A stretch of DNA of 64,000 bases from Acidobacteriota bacterium (GTDB taxonomy: Bacteria > Acidobacteriota > Terriglobia > Terriglobales > Acidobacteriaceae). Under the pieces are notes generated by a model. It worked only from the letters and a program-made list of their open reading frames with translations. It had not been told where the DNA came from and made no database searches. The stretch covers positions 49,128-113,127 of the forward strand of contig PJLO01000004.1 of assembly GCA_003010405.1 (NCBI GenBank), in the 5' to 3' direction. This document shows, piece after piece, positions 16,868-25,138 of this stretch (within the stretch, counting starts at the first letter, position 1; each line of letters starts with the position of its first letter). Position numbers and translations under genes: made by a program.

Positions 16868-18544
16868 CTAGGGTTGGTCGGTGTCCGGTGGCGCAGCCTT
16901 TTCGGGATTGGGGTTAGCGGGTGCTGCAATGGAGGCCGGGGCTTGATTCTCTTTCCGTCCTACCTGAATTGATTCCCCGTTTACGACAAGATCTACCCGA
17001 CGATTCAACTGGCGGCCTTCCGGCGTTTTGTTACTAGCAACCGGATTTGCAGGGCCTAAGCCCCTGGCTGTCACACTGTTCACGTCTACTCCCTGGGATA
17101 TCAGAAAATCTCTTACGGCCGCGGCGCGAGTCTCAGAGAGTCGCTTGTTGTATTCCGAGCTTCCAGTTGAGTCCGTGTAGCCTTCAATCTGAAGTTTCAG
17201 ATCGGGATAGGCCTGAAGTATTCCAGCGACTTTCGCAAGACCTAATTTGGCTTGGGGCTTCAGGGTGTCCTGATTCACGTCGAACAGCACGTCGCTCATG
17301 TTCACAATCAGCCCGCGCGCACTGTCGCGCGTCTTCATCACTTGATTTAGCTGCCGGAGCAATAGCTGTCGCATATGTTCCTTTTCCTGCTCAGCGTTCT
17401 GGGCGCGCTTTTGCGCAGTCTGTGCCTGTGCCTGCGCAGCCATTGCCTGCGCAGCCATTACCTGCTTCTGCGCCAATGCTACCTGGCGAGCAGCCTCGGC
17501 CTGCTGCTGCTCCTGCAATGCCTGTGCTTTTGCCTGTTCAGCGATCCGACGTTCCTGCTCGGCTTGCTGTGCGGCTTGCTGGGCTTCCAGCGCCCGCTCG
17601 CGTTCACTTTGTGCCCACTCCCGTTCATTCATCGCCTGTTCTTGTGCTATCGCCACGCGATTCTCTGTAGCTTTCTGCTCTGATGCCATCTGTTCATCCG
17701 CCTTATTGCGGATGCTCAGAACACGGGCGTCTTCCGCTGCCTGCGTGGCACTGCGGGCCTCGGTTTCAATGGATGATCGGGACTTTTTGTGCGTAAAGTC
17801 ACTTTCGGCACGGGCAAGAAGTTGTTCGGCGTGTGTCATCGCATCCGGTGCATACTGCTGGGCTCCAGTGGCTTTCGCGATTGTCACGGCATTTCGGGCC
17901 TCAAGCAGTGTCTGAGGAACCTTCTTGGCCTCCTCCGCTGTCAACGTGGACGCAGGGAGCTGATTACTGACAAGGTCGACGGTGTATTCGCCTTTTTCCG
18001 TCGCGTCATAACGAGTGCTGACCAGCTGTACCTGGCCCTTAGTGTCCTCGCGAATCTCGTTTTGGAGCACGGTAACGTTACTTGGGCGAGTAACGGCAAA
18101 ATAAGGTTCGGCCGTTACAATCATTCCGAATGCCTGAAGGTTGGCAGTTACGTGTATGCGTACTTCATGTTTTTCATTGGGTTTAAGTTCACCCAAATTT
18201 ACTGGGCGTCCCTGCGGCGTAATTGCCCAAAGGACGTAAGTCAGGTATTCCGGCCCATAATATTTCGGGTCGCGAACATGCCGGAAATCAGCGCTGATTT
18301 CCAGTCTTCCCGCCTTGCTTTCAACTTTTGCTTCGCCAGAGGCGTCTGGCATCAGGTTGGTGCCCTTGAAGTCGACCTTCGTTGAGCCATGCTGACGATA
18401 GTCGATTGCCTGTATTGAGCGTGACTCAGCATTTACCCGGTACACCGGAGTTTGTTGCGTGGACTCTACCGGACTCTGTGCATTCTGCGCAGCAAGAGTG
18501 AGGGAGCAAAGCGAGAGGCTTGTCACTAACAGAAGCGTTTTCAT
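16868..18544 (-). CDS. OmpA-family outer-membrane/peptidoglycan-binding lipoprotein-like protein
   Basis: The 558-aa exported protein has a signal peptide (MKTLLLVTSLSLCSLTLAAQ) and an N-terminal beta-rich region (about 60-215). A long Ala/Gln/Glu coiled-coil region follows (about 225-400, many AEQ/QAQ heptads). The C-terminal OmpA domain (about 405-515) has NQDTLKPQAK, EGYTDSTGSSEYNKRLSE and NRRVDLVV, the peptidoglycan-binding signature. A Pro/Ala tail follows. There is no Cys at the cleavage site, so it is not an obvious lipoprotein. The coiled coil probably spans the periplasm between the envelope and the wall-bound OmpA domain. Confidence 0.88.
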   Translation of the reverse strand: MKTLLLVTSLSLCSLTLAAQNAQSPVESTQQTPVYRVNAESRSIQAIDYRQHGSTKVDFKGTNLMPDASGEAKVESKAGRLEISADFRHVRDPKYYGPEYLTYVLWAITPQGRPVNLGELKPNEKHEVRIHVTANLQAFGMIVTAEPYFAVTRPSNVTVLQNEIREDTKGQVQLVSTRYDATEKGEYTVDLVSNQLPASTLTAEEAKKVPQTLLEARNAVTIAKATGAQQYAPDAMTHAEQLLARAESDFTHKKSRSSIETEARSATQAAEDARVLSIRNKADEQMASEQKATENRVAIAQEQAMNEREWAQSERERALEAQQAAQQAEQERRIAEQAKAQALQEQQQAEAARQVALAQKQVMAAQAMAAQAQAQTAQKRAQNAEQEKEHMRQLLLRQLNQVMKTRDSARGLIVNMSDVLFDVNQDTLKPQAKLGLAKVAGILQAYPDLKLQIEGYTDSTGSSEYNKRLSETRAAAVRDFLISQGVDVNSVTARGLGPANPVASNKTPEGRQLNRRVDLVVNGESIQVGRKENQAPASIAAPANPNPEKAAPPDTDQP

Positions 18545-18733
18545 GTGTTCCTCTCCGTATCGTCCTGAGTTTCGTAGGCAGATGCGGCGTGATAAAGGCG
18601 GGTTGGCAGGGACGTCTCCCAGTTACTGGGCAGCGTCACTGCTTCTCCTCTGAATTCAAGGAACCAGAGACCTTTGAGCCGCATCTGATAACCGGACCCG
18701 GTGAAACCAGGATTTCCGGGCGGAGGATTCGTT

Positions 18734-20023
18734 TTGGCAACTCTAACTTCCGCTGCTCACCCGCTTTATTCGGGTAAATCTTTGCTGGAACGTTATCAGG
18801 AAATGCGCAGCACAACGATGCATCTCGTCGAGCCACTCTCCGTGGAAGACGCTATGGTGCAATCAATGGGGGACGCAAGCCCGGTTAAGTGGCACTTGGC
18901 GCATACAACATGGTTCTTCGAAACTTTTATTCTCGCGGAGCAGCTCGCGGAATATCGCGTTTTCGATCCTGCATTTCGTATGCTGTTCAACTCGTATTAC
19001 AAGACGCTTGGAGGTCATCCCATACGCCAGCAGCGTGGGACTTTTTCGCGCCCGTCGATGAGCGATGTTCTGAATTATCGCGAGCACGTCGATGAGTCGA
19101 TGTTTCGCCTGCTAAAACAGGAACTTTCGCCGGAGCTTCTGGCTTTTGTAGAGCTCGGCATTAATCACGAGCAGCAACATCAGGAGCTGATTCTGACCGA
19201 TATCCTCAACGCATTCTGGACTCAGCCTCTTCGCCCCCCGTATGCGCCTCCGGCAGAGAAACGCGGCTCTGCTGCAACAGTCGCTTCTCCGTTGCGCTGG
19301 ATTGCTCATTCGGGCGGCGCGGTGGAGATCGGTGCACGGCCTGAAGGCTTTGCTTTCGACAACGAACGGCCCCGGCACACGGTGCTGCTCTTGCCTTATA
19401 GGCTGGCGGCACGTCTGGCTACTAATGCCGAGTACCTCGACTTTATTAACGATAAGGGCTATCAGCGCCCTGAACTGTGGCTTTCTGACGGTTGGGACAC
19501 GGTTTGCCGTGAGGGCTGGCGAGCGCCTCTTTACTGGGAGAGCAGGGGAGAGGAGTGGTGGGAATTCACGTTGAGCGGCATGAATCGCCTTGACCCATCA
19601 GCCCCGGTCAGTCATGTCAGCTACTACGAGGCTGACGCGTTCGCGCGTTGGTCTGGCGCGCGGCTCCCACTGGAAGGCGAATGGGAGGAGGCGGCCAAAG
19701 ACAGGCCAGTTGAGGGAAATCTTCTTGAGAGCTGGACCTTTAATGCTTGTCCTTCGGTAGAGAAGGGCGATGGGAAGGAGGACCAGTTGTTCGGCGATTT
19801 GTGGGAATGGACCTCCAGCGCCTATTTGCCTTATCCCACTTTTCGTCCCGAGCCCGGCGCTGTCGGCGAGTACAACGGAAAATTCATGTGCAACCAATTC
19901 GTACTGCGCGGCGGATCTTTTGCGACGCCGTCTTCGCACATTCGCGCGAGCTACCGCAACTTCTTTCCGCCTCATGCACGCTGGCAGTTCATGGGGATCA
20001 GGCTAGCGGATTATGAACGTTAA
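18734..20023 (+). CDS. egtB: Ergothioneine biosynthesis sulfoxide synthase EgtB
   Basis: I choose a TTG start at 18734 because CGGAGG (18721-18726) lies seven bases upstream. A GTG at 18701 has no such site. The 429-aa protein has a DinB-type helical domain with iron-ligand His residues (KWHLAHTTWFFE and GINHEQQHQELI) and a C-terminal FGE-sulfatase/C-type-lectin-like domain (LRGGSFATPSSHIRASYRN). EgtB is an iron enzyme that joins hercynine to cysteine or gamma-glutamylcysteine with oxygen. It overlaps egtD by 11 bp. No egtA, egtC or egtE is nearby. In Chloracidobacterium EgtB uses cysteine directly; that shortcut is possible but not shown here. Confidence 0.93.
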   Translation: MATLTSAAHPLYSGKSLLERYQEMRSTTMHLVEPLSVEDAMVQSMGDASPVKWHLAHTTWFFETFILAEQLAEYRVFDPAFRMLFNSYYKTLGGHPIRQQRGTFSRPSMSDVLNYREHVDESMFRLLKQELSPELLAFVELGINHEQQHQELILTDILNAFWTQPLRPPYAPPAEKRGSAATVASPLRWIAHSGGAVEIGARPEGFAFDNERPRHTVLLLPYRLAARLATNAEYLDFINDKGYQRPELWLSDGWDTVCREGWRAPLYWESRGEEWWEFTLSGMNRLDPSAPVSHVSYYEADAFARWSGARLPLEGEWEEAAKDRPVEGNLLESWTFNACPSVEKGDGKEDQLFGDLWEWTSSAYLPYPTFRPEPGAVGEYNGKFMCNQFVLRGGSFATPSSHIRASYRNFFPPHARWQFMGIRLADYER

Positions 20024-20969
20024 CTCAGTAGCGCTTGCTCTGGACGACAACGCCCGCGAGGTGTTCCACGGGCTCACTTCGCTGCCGAAAAGACTGTCTC
20101 CAAGGTTGTTCTATGACGCTGCGGGATCGGCGCTGTTTGAGCAGATTACCGAACAGCCTGAGTACTACCTCACGTCAACCGAGCAGTCAATTTTCGAGCG
20201 CTATGCGCCCGAGATGATTCGAGCCGCAGGTGAGGCCTCTACCATTATTGAACTTGGGGCCGGGACGGCCAGGAAAACGATGCTGTTGCTGCGCGCTGCG
20301 CTCGGTTTCCGTCGCACGCTTACATTTGTTCCCGTCGACGTTTCCAGGTTTGCGCTCGAAGTAGCGCAACACCGCGTTCGCTCGGAGCTTCCTCAGGTGG
20401 CTGTGCACCCGCTAGTGCTGGATTATGACCGGCAGTCATCCACGCTCGCCCAGCTTTCCGGACGTAAACTTGTTCTGTACATGGGCTCCAGCATCGGGAA
20501 CTTTGAGCCGATGGCGGCAAGCGCGCTTCTGCGCAGGCTCCGTTCTTCGCTCGCGCGGGGTGATTCTCTTTTGCTAGGCACGGATATGCGTAAACCTGTC
20601 GACGTGTTGCTGCGCGCGTACGACGACGCTGCGGGAATTACAGCACAGTTCAATCTCAATGTGCTGGCGCGAATCAACCGGGAGTTCGACGCCGACTTCG
20701 ATCTCTCCCGTTTTGTCCATTGTGCCATTTGGAATGAGCGCGAATCCCGCATTGAAATGCACCTAAAGAGCATTACCGACCAGCACGTCAACATCAATGC
20801 TTTGGAGACTTCGATTCACTTTGCGTCGGGCGAGACGATTCACACCGAGAACAGTTACAAGTTCTCCCCTTGGATGATTGAATCACTGGCGGGAAATAGC
20901 GGCTTCCGCATTGAGCAAAGGTGGAGCGATGAGCGCAACTGGTTTACTGTCGCGCTGCTCCGGGCGTAA
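20013..20969 (+). CDS. egtD: L-histidine N-alpha-methyltransferase EgtD
   Basis: The 318-aa SAM-dependent enzyme trimethylates histidine to hercynine, the first ergothioneine step. The SAM site is IIELGAGTARKTMLLL. LYMGSSIGNFEP and LLGTDMRKPVDVLLRAYDD are EgtD hallmarks. A histidine-binding-region motif lies near the end (ETIHTENSYKFSP). Its ATG lies inside the end of egtB, so the two are translationally coupled. Confidence 0.95.
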   Translation: MNVNSVALALDDNAREVFHGLTSLPKRLSPRLFYDAAGSALFEQITEQPEYYLTSTEQSIFERYAPEMIRAAGEASTIIELGAGTARKTMLLLRAALGFRRTLTFVPVDVSRFALEVAQHRVRSELPQVAVHPLVLDYDRQSSTLAQLSGRKLVLYMGSSIGNFEPMAASALLRRLRSSLARGDSLLLGTDMRKPVDVLLRAYDDAAGITAQFNLNVLARINREFDADFDLSRFVHCAIWNERESRIEMHLKSITDQHVNINALETSIHFASGETIHTENSYKFSPWMIESLAGNSGFRIEQRWSDERNWFTVALLRA

Positions 20970-20993
20970 TTCTTTGCTTTGCAATGGAAGCCA

Positions 20994-21776
20994 TTACGGG
21001 TGCTTAGTTTTCCAAAGGACCTGGCGCATCATGCCGAGCAAAACCTCGGCATCGTTCTTTTCAAGGTTCATCCTGCGCACCATGTGGCGCACTTTTTCCG
21101 TAGCGGCAGATTCTCCCATTGGTCGCACGTACCCGCTGGTGCACAGGGCCTCGAAAAGGACTTGAGTGATGCGTTCTACTTCTGCCGCAGTTGCCGGCGT
21201 GTGTTCCTCGGGCTGCAGGACGCCGGCCGCGCCCCGCGCGAGCTCATAAAGGCAGACGGCAACAGCTTGGCCGAGATTCATTGAGGTGTGCTCGCCGCGA
21301 GTCGGGATATGCATCAGCCAGTGACAGTGGCTGAGATCCTCATTCGATAAGCCGAATTTTTCCGAACCGAACAGGATCGCAACCGGAGCCGCCGCAAGCC
21401 CGCCTCGTATCAACTCCGCGCCCTGCTCCAATATTCGCAGGGGATGCTGTAGCTCGCGTTCACCTAATGCGGTGGTACCCACGACCAGGGCGCAGTCCTC
21501 AACCGCCTCGGCCACAGTGCCGAACACTGGCGCGCTCAGCAAGACTTGCGAGGCGCCAACAGCGGAGCGCGCGCCGAGATAGGAGGGCTCCCAGGGATTG
21601 ACCAGCCGAAGGTTCTGAAACCCGAAGTTGCTCATAGCGCGTGCTGCCGCGCCGATATTCAGCGGATTGCGCGAGCGCACCAGGACTACGCGCAGTCGAT
21701 CGAACCACGGTTTCACGACTAAAGACGCAGGAGAAGAATTCAGAGGAGCCTCGCTCGAATGCAGTGGCAATTTCAA
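20994..21776 (-). CDS. TrmJ/TrmH-family SPOUT RNA 2'-O-methyltransferase
   Basis: The 260-aa protein begins at a TTG, with a GTG further in as an alternative. SPOUT motifs are visible: NPLNIGAAARAMSNFG (motif 1), ILFGSEKFGLSNEDLSHC (motif 2) and IPTRGEHTSMNLGQAVAV (motif 3). The C-terminal extension after the SPOUT domain resembles TrmJ, which methylates the ribose of tRNA position 32. It is convergent with egtD, with about 24 bp between the stops. Confidence 0.88.
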   Translation of the reverse strand: MKLPLHSSEAPLNSSPASLVVKPWFDRLRVVLVRSRNPLNIGAAARAMSNFGFQNLRLVNPWEPSYLGARSAVGASQVLLSAPVFGTVAEAVEDCALVVGTTALGERELQHPLRILEQGAELIRGGLAAAPVAILFGSEKFGLSNEDLSHCHWLMHIPTRGEHTSMNLGQAVAVCLYELARGAAGVLQPEEHTPATAAEVERITQVLFEALCTSGYVRPMGESAATEKVRHMVRRMNLEKNDAEVLLGMMRQVLWKTKHP

Positions 21777-21855
21777 GATTGTAGCTCGAGACCGTTCTGG
21801 ACGTAGTCCGGGCGTACTGATTGAATGGCTTCGGGGTGAGCGCGAACCATGAACA

Positions 21856-21879
21856 ATGCCCTCGCGTTTGCGAGGGCAT
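21856..21879 (-). terminator. Hairpin downstream of the DUF3300 gene
   Basis: ATGCCCTCGC (21856-21865) pairs perfectly with GCGAGGGCAT (21870-21879) around GTTT. The T-run is weak on both strands. It lies just beyond the ancestral stop of the DUF3300 frame. Confidence 0.6.
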
Positions 21880-21913
21880 GTTTACTTTTGACAGCCGGTT
21901 TTGGCTCGACTTA

Positions 21914-22110
21914 CCGGCCGTGTCCGCCACTGCCGGAGTGTCCGCCGCCACTGCCGGAGTGTCCGCCGCCACCGCCGGAATGTCCGCCACCACCGCTGCT
22001 AGCGTGTCCACCACCGCCGCCAACGTTTCCACCACCGCCGCCAACGTTTCCACCACCGCTGCTAGCGTGTCCACCACCGCCAATGTTTCAACCACCGCTG
22101 CTAGCGTTTC
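21914..22110. repeat. 18/21-bp tandem repeats encoding a Gly/His/Ser tail
   Basis: On the plus strand units such as TGTCCACCACCGCCGCCAACG and TTTCCACCACCGCTGCTAGCG (18 or 21 bp) recur head to tail. Read on the minus strand in the DUF3300 frame they give GGGGHASSGGGN-type repeats. One unit has TTTCAACC instead of TTTCCACC, which converts GGA to the TGA that now ends the gene. Confidence 0.8.
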
Positions 22111-23422
22111 CGCCCCAGCCCGCATATCCACCGCTCGAGTGTCCGCTTCCGGAGCTTGGACCTCCACTACGGCTGGCATGGCTGCCGGGTTGAACGTTGT
22201 TACTCGTGCGAGGCGCGCTATTCGGTACGGCAGGTCCCCGACTCATCCCGGAATGGGAGGATGGAACGCCTGTGGGCCTGCTGTAGCTAGGTCGACTGTA
22301 TCCTGCATTGGGACGCCCACCTGGTCCGGCCGTTCGCGTGGGATAACCATGAGTACGCATGTCTCCGTGGTTGTAACCGCCTGCATGGCGATTGTATCCG
22401 CCTCCGGCGTGAGGGTAAGCCCCGCGCCCTGAGAAGCCGCGAGGCGGGCCTCCCGGACGGCCCCAGCCGCGGTTGATTACCGTTCTGCTGCGTGTGATGT
22501 AAGTGACGTGATTGTGGTACACAGCGTGGTTATGCCAGCCCATTCCCCAGTGGCCCCAACCCCAGCCCCAGTGACTCCAAAGGCCGATGCCGATGCCAAC
22601 TCCAAAACCGATTGCCAGTCCCCCCCAAAAAACGCCCGGAGGCGGAGCGTAGTAATAACCTGCATAGACCGGGATCGGCGCGCCATACACTACCCACGGG
22701 TTGTACACAGGAACATAGACCACTGCCGGATTAGCTGGAGCAATTGCGACTGCGCCCCCCTCGTTGGTCACCGTCTGCTGTGGCGTGCTGCGCAATTGAC
22801 CTGCAGCCATCGCCTTCTGGCGCATTGCCTGCACGGAATCCATCACGTCCTGAGGCTGGTTGTAATAAGCATTGCCGAGATCCGTGGTCCACTGAATGTT
22901 GCGGTCCATCTGCGCGAGAACCGTTGGGAACGCAGTCAGTGCCTTCACGCTAGGATCCCAGTTTTGTGCTTCTGCGCCAGCGGCTATCTGGTCTGCCGGA
23001 GCGTTGCCCTGCGCCTGCCTCCACCGGTCGGCTTCCACTACCTGAGTGGGGTAGGTTGCGGCTGCAAGAATCTGAGCTACCAGAGCATCGGGATAAAGCG
23101 CAATCGGCGCTACCAGCTGGTCCAGTTGCGCGGCGGACAGAGGCGGCGGGCCTTGCTGGGCATCATTCGGATCTCCCGGATCAGTCGGTGCTGCACCAGG
23201 CAATGGAGCAGTTGGTGCTGTACCGGGCAATGACTGAGCAAATGCAGTGTCCTGCCCCATTGGGATCATGACCATCAGCATGCTGAGCACAATTGCGAGA
23301 CCTTGGCGTGTTAAAAGCCCTATTTTGGGGGTTAACGCCGTTGGGGTCTGTTCCGGTTGAAAAACGCTGCGCAGAATTGTTCCAAACCGCGCAATCCTTT
23401 CCATTTCTATATCAAAAGTCAT
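22088..23422 (-). CDS. DUF3300 family exported protein with nonsense-shortened Gly/His tail
   Basis: The start is the ATG at 23422 with GAGG five bases upstream; a TTG/ATG further up adds nothing. A signal-anchor-like stretch (about 38-62, LAIVLSMLMVMIPMGQDTAFAQ) is followed by the DUF3300 core (about 95-240: QLDQLVAPIALYPDALVAQILAAATYP and beyond, shown here by position). A Gly/Trp/His/Arg-rich region ends at TGA 22088-22090. That TGA replaces a GGA of the repeat. The same frame continues 58 codons to TAA at 21911-21913, so the ancestral protein was longer. Function of DUF3300 is unknown; the family is common in Gram-negative envelopes. Confidence 0.85.
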   Translation of the reverse strand: MTFDIEMERIARFGTILRSVFQPEQTPTALTPKIGLLTRQGLAIVLSMLMVMIPMGQDTAFAQSLPGTAPTAPLPGAAPTDPGDPNDAQQGPPPLSAAQLDQLVAPIALYPDALVAQILAAATYPTQVVEADRWRQAQGNAPADQIAAGAEAQNWDPSVKALTAFPTVLAQMDRNIQWTTDLGNAYYNQPQDVMDSVQAMRQKAMAAGQLRSTPQQTVTNEGGAVAIAPANPAVVYVPVYNPWVVYGAPIPVYAGYYYAPPPGVFWGGLAIGFGVGIGIGLWSHWGWGWGHWGMGWHNHAVYHNHVTYITRSRTVINRGWGRPGGPPRGFSGRGAYPHAGGGYNRHAGGYNHGDMRTHGYPTRTAGPGGRPNAGYSRPSYSRPTGVPSSHSGMSRGPAVPNSAPRTSNNVQPGSHASRSGGPSSGSGHSSGGYAGWGGNASSGG

Positions 23423-23814
23423 AATGCCTCGTTCCTTACAGGCAACAATCTCGAAAATGCATGCTCCAAACATTCAAAGGAACACGTTTCGGAACAATAA
23501 GTTCCGCGATTACCGATCTTTCTGACCGTTCGTCACTGCAATGCGCTGTAATTCGTCATCAAGAATAGTCGCAGAATGTCACCGGTCAGGGAAAGCGATG
23601 AGGGCGGTTCAGGGAGGCGGTGGACGATTCTGGACCAATTCAGCGGCCGAGGTGACCATCTGATGCTGCCTGAGGCTGCGGGTAAACTGGCAAAGATGAC
23701 AGACAAGGAGGTGCAACAAACTGTCACTCTTGACAGTGTTCATCTTCAGAGTTGTGAGGTAAGATCCCTTACGCTTAGTTTGAGCCTGAGGCTCAGGCTG
23801 TCAGAGGCCATACC
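23423..23814. other. Intergenic region without a supported gene
   Basis: The 390-bp region lies between the divergent DUF3300 and DUF4239-like genes. It must hold both promoters. A short plus-strand ORF (23576-23833) overlaps the next start and has no homology I can see. A small palindrome GAGCCTGAGGCTC lies near 23783-23795. Confidence 0.4.
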
Positions 23815-24582
23815 ATGTCGATCCGGCTCGTGAACTTTCCAATCTTGCTCTTCGTGATCTCCTTCGTGGTATTGCGGCTCTCTGTACAGTTCGGCGTCTA
23901 CGTTCGTACAAGAGTGCCGCCTCTGGAAGAAGACGAGCGCAAGGATTTCGACCTCGTTCTGGCCTCTACCCTCACACTGCTAAGCCTCATTATTGGATTC
24001 AGCTTTTCGATGGCCATTACTCGTTACGACCACCGCAAGAATCTGGAGGCGGAGGAGGCTAACGTGATTGGTACGGAATACGCCCGCGCCGATCTACTGC
24101 CGCCAGCGGACGCAGCGAGAGTGCATGAGCTACTGAAGGATTATTTGAAACAGCGTGTGCTGTTTTATGAAAGCGGCGATGTGCACCAGTTGGATCGTAT
24201 CGGCGCCGAAACTTCCCGATTGAAAGATGAATTGTGGTCTGCGGTCAAGGTGCCCGCTATGGCAAAACCCACACCCGTGATAGCACTCGTAGTTTCGGGC
24301 ATGAATAATGTCTTGGATTCGGAGGGATACACTCAGGCCGCCTGGTGGAACCGCATTCCGCGTGGTTCATGGGTTCTGATGGGAGGTCTTGCATTCTTTT
24401 GCAACGTGTTGATTGGCTATAGCGCCCACTGCAGGCGTGCTGTTATGCTTCTGATTCTACCGTTTGTTATTGCCCTGGCGTTCTTTTTGATAGCCGACAT
24501 CGACAGCCCTCACAGAGGCGTCATTCACGTAATTCCAAAGAATCTGGTAACCCTATCCAGTTCACTCAATGCCCGCCAGTAA
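23815..24582 (+). CDS. DUF4239 (bestrophin-like) membrane protein
   Basis: The 255-aa protein has four predicted membrane segments: FPILLFVISFVVLRLSVQ, TLTLLSLIIGFSFSMAI, GSWVLMGGLAFFCNVLIGY and VMLLILPFVIALAFFLIAD. Between the second and third lies a cytoplasmic helical region with the EAEEANVIGTEYARADLLP motif typical of the DUF4239/bestrophin-like family. The final IDSPHRGVIHV is also family-like. Function is unknown; bestrophins are anion channels, but that role is not proven for this bacterial family. Confidence 0.75.
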   Translation: MSIRLVNFPILLFVISFVVLRLSVQFGVYVRTRVPPLEEDERKDFDLVLASTLTLLSLIIGFSFSMAITRYDHRKNLEAEEANVIGTEYARADLLPPADAARVHELLKDYLKQRVLFYESGDVHQLDRIGAETSRLKDELWSAVKVPAMAKPTPVIALVVSGMNNVLDSEGYTQAAWWNRIPRGSWVLMGGLAFFCNVLIGYSAHCRRAVMLLILPFVIALAFFLIADIDSPHRGVIHVIPKNLVTLSSSLNARQ

Positions 24583-24623
24583 CTCAGCTGAAGCAGGTTC
24601 GGGGACCGGGGACCGGAGTCGAG

Positions 24624-24649
24624 AATCTCCTATCTGGTGACAGGAGATT
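24624..24649. repeat. 8-bp perfect inverted repeat
   Basis: AATCTCCT and AGGAGATT surround a 10-base loop, about 40 bp after the DUF4239-like stop. No T-run follows, so a terminator role is uncertain. The preceding bases repeat GGGGACC twice. Confidence 0.45.
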
Positions 24650-24918
24650 GGTGAATACAGGGTTCTGTGCGAGCAGCAAGTAGTCGGAAACGAAGATTAC
24701 GCGTCCCCGAAGTTCGACAGATACTAACCGCTATTCTTCGCGGCCTTCCTTTTCGGGGAGGAGCTTTTCGCAGGGATTTTTGTGTACACCAGGGATTCGC
24801 GTCGCGCCTGGCTGCTGCGCCGCCATGGTGGCCACTGGCTGGATCTAGCCGTCCGCTTCTTTCAGGGCGGAAACGTCCTTGCGCTGCAGGTTTTCCAAAG
24901 AGCCTATAGGAGGTCACC

Positions 24919-25085
24919 ATGCGAGTAGCCCTTTATGCCCGGGGCAGCACCCTCAATGGTCAGCACCCCGAGATGCAGTTGAGTGAACTCCGCTAGTATG
25001 CCGCTCGTAGAGAATGGGGGTCTGTGGTCATTATATTGATGAGGACGTCCTCAAATGGAATAGGCAACCAGAATACCTGTGCCTG
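24919..25085 (+). pseudogene. Serine recombinase (resolvase/invertase) N-terminal remnant
   Basis: After a perfect AGGAGG ribosome-binding site (24908-24913) the ATG opens a 25-codon frame: MRVALYARGSTLNGQHPEMQ followed by LSELR and TAG. This is the N-terminus of a resolvase-type recombinase (usual form: ALYARVST with Gln-Asn-Pro and a leucine-rich stretch). The catalytic Ser is retained in ARGST. After the stop, the next frame gives GHYIDEDVLKWNRQPE, matching the family's GEYVDEGVSG..RPE block but with the SGA motif lost. The rest is absent. The gene is dead, by a stop, a frameshift and a deletion. The 24650-24900 stretch just before it holds no gene I can support. Confidence 0.7.
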
Positions 25086-25138
25086 CGCTCTTATTTGTCG
25101 CGTGCCGAATTTGAGGTGAAAGAAAGGGAGGAGCGTAC

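Noticed and set aside
21914..22110. CRISPR-like spaced repeats
   Set aside because: The units are contiguous 18/21-bp coding repeats without spacers. No cas gene is in the window.
21821..22432. Plus-strand Pro/Thr/Ala-rich frames across the DUF3300 tail
   Set aside because: They are antisense translations of the Gly/His/Ser tandem repeat (CPPPP and TTAASV patterns), not genes.
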